This document shows positions 62,101 through 64,000 of a stretch of DNA of 64,000 nt, piece by piece. The notes beneath the pieces are model-generated. The model made no database searches, was not told the origin of the DNA, and worked only from the letters and a program-made list of their open reading frames with translations. Source of the stretch: Unio delphinus (taxonomy: Eukaryota; Mollusca; Bivalvia; Unionida; Unionidae); NCBI GenBank assembly GCA_029339505.1, contig JAQISU010000193.1, positions 2,387,501 to 2,451,500 of the forward strand, written 5' to 3'. The position numbers were made by a program, and so were the translations under genes. The number at the start of each line of letters is the position of its first letter. Position 1 is the stretch's first letter.

Positions 62101-64000
62101 CAATTCAGTACTTGGAGAGAGTGCGGTATTGTAATATCAGCTGATATCTGATTCTATTGAACCATTGAGGTTAATAATTGGTATCAAACACCCTTAAAAA
62201 TACACTTTAAATATTCAAACAGATCATTTGAATTATTTTTGCACATTTGATCATAACAATTACATTGTATATGTCCCACATATGCAAATTTCCATTCTTG
62301 TTTACAAGTTTTGGGGATCAGAATTTCACATTTAGTTTATGATATAGGATGTATTGGTACCTGTAGTTGATTTGTGTGGCCACATTTGACTGTATTCTCT
62401 TGCAATATCCAGAATTATTATTTATCTCATGAATAAGATTGCTTATAGTAATATATTCTTTTTTACTACATTGTCGCTTGACTATCCTGTATACTGGCAT
62501 GTACTAATGTTTCCACCAATGATCAAACCTCACCGTCCCCGCATTTCCTTAATGTTTGTGATGCATAGTCTACCTGATTAGTTATTTAACCTGTAAATGA
62601 CCAGATATGCTTATAGAAACTTCATATACTTTTAGGATGAATTTATTACTTTAATACATGACTATTACTTCACATTTCTGAGTGTCACTCTGTCAAGTTT
62701 AATATTTATTTCCTATGCTTGCTGCCTGAATGTTATTTGGAAATCACTATATCTAACACATTTTAACTTCATTTGCATACATCTTACTGTTTTCTAGATA
62801 TAAGTGAAACATTTTATATCTTTTCAGGTCTAGGCTGGTATCTGGAACAAAGTGTTAGTGGTGGATCAGCTTGGAAGCTCTCCAGTAGTCTGGTGGTGAT
62901 AGCAAGGTTTCATAAGGACATATGCAGTGTACTGCCATAAGTGATCATATCACCACACTAATATACAGCACCTCAAGGACATGGCTTAGATCTTCATGGG
63001 AGAGATTAGCACCATTGTTCAGTAAGGTAAAGCCTGCCTAAAAACTGTATTTTCCTATCTTATTGTCGCTTTTTGTAGTTATCGACACTGAAATGTAATG
63101 CAATTTTCCTATAAAACATGGAAGTGGTCCCATCAGATGTTTAAATCTGAGTGCACTATTAATTATACAAATAACTGCCTAAATACCTGACACAATAAAT
63201 ATGGAACATAGCACCTGTTGTTGCTTCTTTAGTGTGTACACCTATATGCACCTTGACAGGCATATTGCGGTTTGTTGCCAAAATCACTATGAGTCATGCT
63301 ACTTCACTACCCCTGGGAAAAATGTTCTCAGTTACACAGACCCAAACCACCATTTATTTTAAAGACCATTGATTGATCAACCTTTCTGCCTAAACTTTGA
63401 CAAAATCTGTTTTCAAACTTTTATGAAAATTTAATTTTTCAATAAAATTTAGTTTATAAATTTATATGTTTATTTAAATTTCCATTAAAATTTGAATTGA
63501 TCAAAATGTATAAACTTTCAACATAGTTTCAGACAGGCCTTATCTTGTAGTACAATTAGGTTTTTACAGCATTGAAAAAGTCCTATAATTAAGGAAGATA
63601 TAGCAAATTTAGTTTTGGTTTCTCAAAAGCACATGAATCAACAATTGCACCCTGTGGAACACCTGCACTACACACTTTCCAGCAGGTGTCACATGTCTTG
63701 TATGCAAGGAAATTCAAAAAGACTTCATGTATAAAGTTCAAATAGGTGTGGCATTCAAAAAAAAAAGTTTTACTAAAATTTGCCCCAAAAAGTTGGGCCT
63801 GTCAGGAATCACACCACAATTAATACTTCCAGTTCAGTACCCACGAATGTAGTTCCAGTCTATTTTTAGAACATTTTTTCCTCTCTCCTTTTGGTGGTGA
63901 TAGAAGAGTTATATTGATGCATATTTGGTAGGGATTTAAAGGTAATTGTTCATTCTTGAGAATATGAGCAGAGAGAGTGGTTGTCAGTGTGTAATTTGGC
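41124..64000 (+). repeat. Tandem array of a 3240-bp unit, 7 full copies plus a partial eighth
   Basis: AGGAATCACACCACAATTAA recurs at 41124, 44364, 47604, 50844, 54084, 57324, 60564 and 63804, exactly 3240 bases apart, and the array runs off the right edge. The copies look identical by eye; the only difference I noticed is T at 56816 where the other copies have A. The unit is AT-rich, holds no supported ORF (the longest recurring frame is 60 codons with no recognisable motif) and contains an A/T-only stretch at about 41690-41770 of the first copy. The left junction at 41123/41124 joins unique DNA. Confidence 0.97.
43388..43586 (+). other. Exon-like segment in each 3240-bp unit
   Basis: In copy 1, TCTTTTCAG at 43379-43387 is a good 3' splice site with pyrimidine tract, and AAG|GTAAAG at 43584-43592 is a good 5' splice site. 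The 199 bases between are less AT-rich than the rest but have no long frame. A second candidate, 41404-41469, lies between TTTACAG and GAG|GTATTT. The array may be a repeated fragment of a non-coding transcript. Confidence 0.3.

Overview
The window is eukaryotic, AT-rich, intron-poor DNA dominated by mobile elements, most likely from a marine or freshwater invertebrate. A mollusc is my best guess from the repeat style, but this is an inference. No bacterial operons, rRNA, tRNA or CRISPR arrays were seen.

Layout. (1) 1-2942, minus strand: the 5' half of a non-LTR retrotransposon, with a zinc-knuckle ORF1 and the endonuclease start of ORF2 running off the left edge. (2) 4472-5479, minus: an unrecognised intronless gene with its own TATA box. 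(3) 5.5-10.4 kb: AT-rich DNA with a minisatellite of about 57 bp and a small foldback element. (4) 10462-11644 and 32366-37580, minus: the two halves of an old, decayed Polinton/Maverick (outer element) that retains broken capsid, penton, protease, core-protein-like and fibre-like genes. (5) 11645-32359: a young, almost intact 20.7 kb Polinton (inner element) inserted into the outer one. It has terminal inverted repeats of 358 and 324 bp and a perfect 6-bp target duplication (tacaat). (6) 37.6-41.1 kb: microsatellite-rich DNA. (7) 41124-64000: about seven nearly identical tandem copies of a 3240-bp unit.

The inner Polinton carries a full virus-like gene set: PolB (one in-frame stop), BIR protein, small membrane and basic proteins, packaging ATPase, four core-protein-like basic proteins, integrase with chromodomain, two-TM membrane protein, penton-like minor capsid, pVI-like protein, double-jelly-roll major capsid and adenain-type protease. 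The block from 20967 down to 14843 is packed like an operon, with a single AATAAA at its end. Upstream structural and replication genes often carry a TATAAAAG-like box.

The most unusual feature is a second class of genes at both ends of the inner element: three coiled-coil genes on the left, and a divergent pair on the right. All five end in a canonical replication-dependent histone mRNA 3' stem-loop followed by a purine-rich, U7-type downstream element, 14-42 nt after the stop codon. Three of them also share a promoter module (GGTGTTTTCCATCACGTCCG next to a TATA box). Almost the same 23-nt sequence occurs five times in tandem, antisense, inside ORF1 of the retrotransposon at the left edge. 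This suggests that the accessory genes of this virus-like transposon use host S-phase, histone-type expression; that part is inference.
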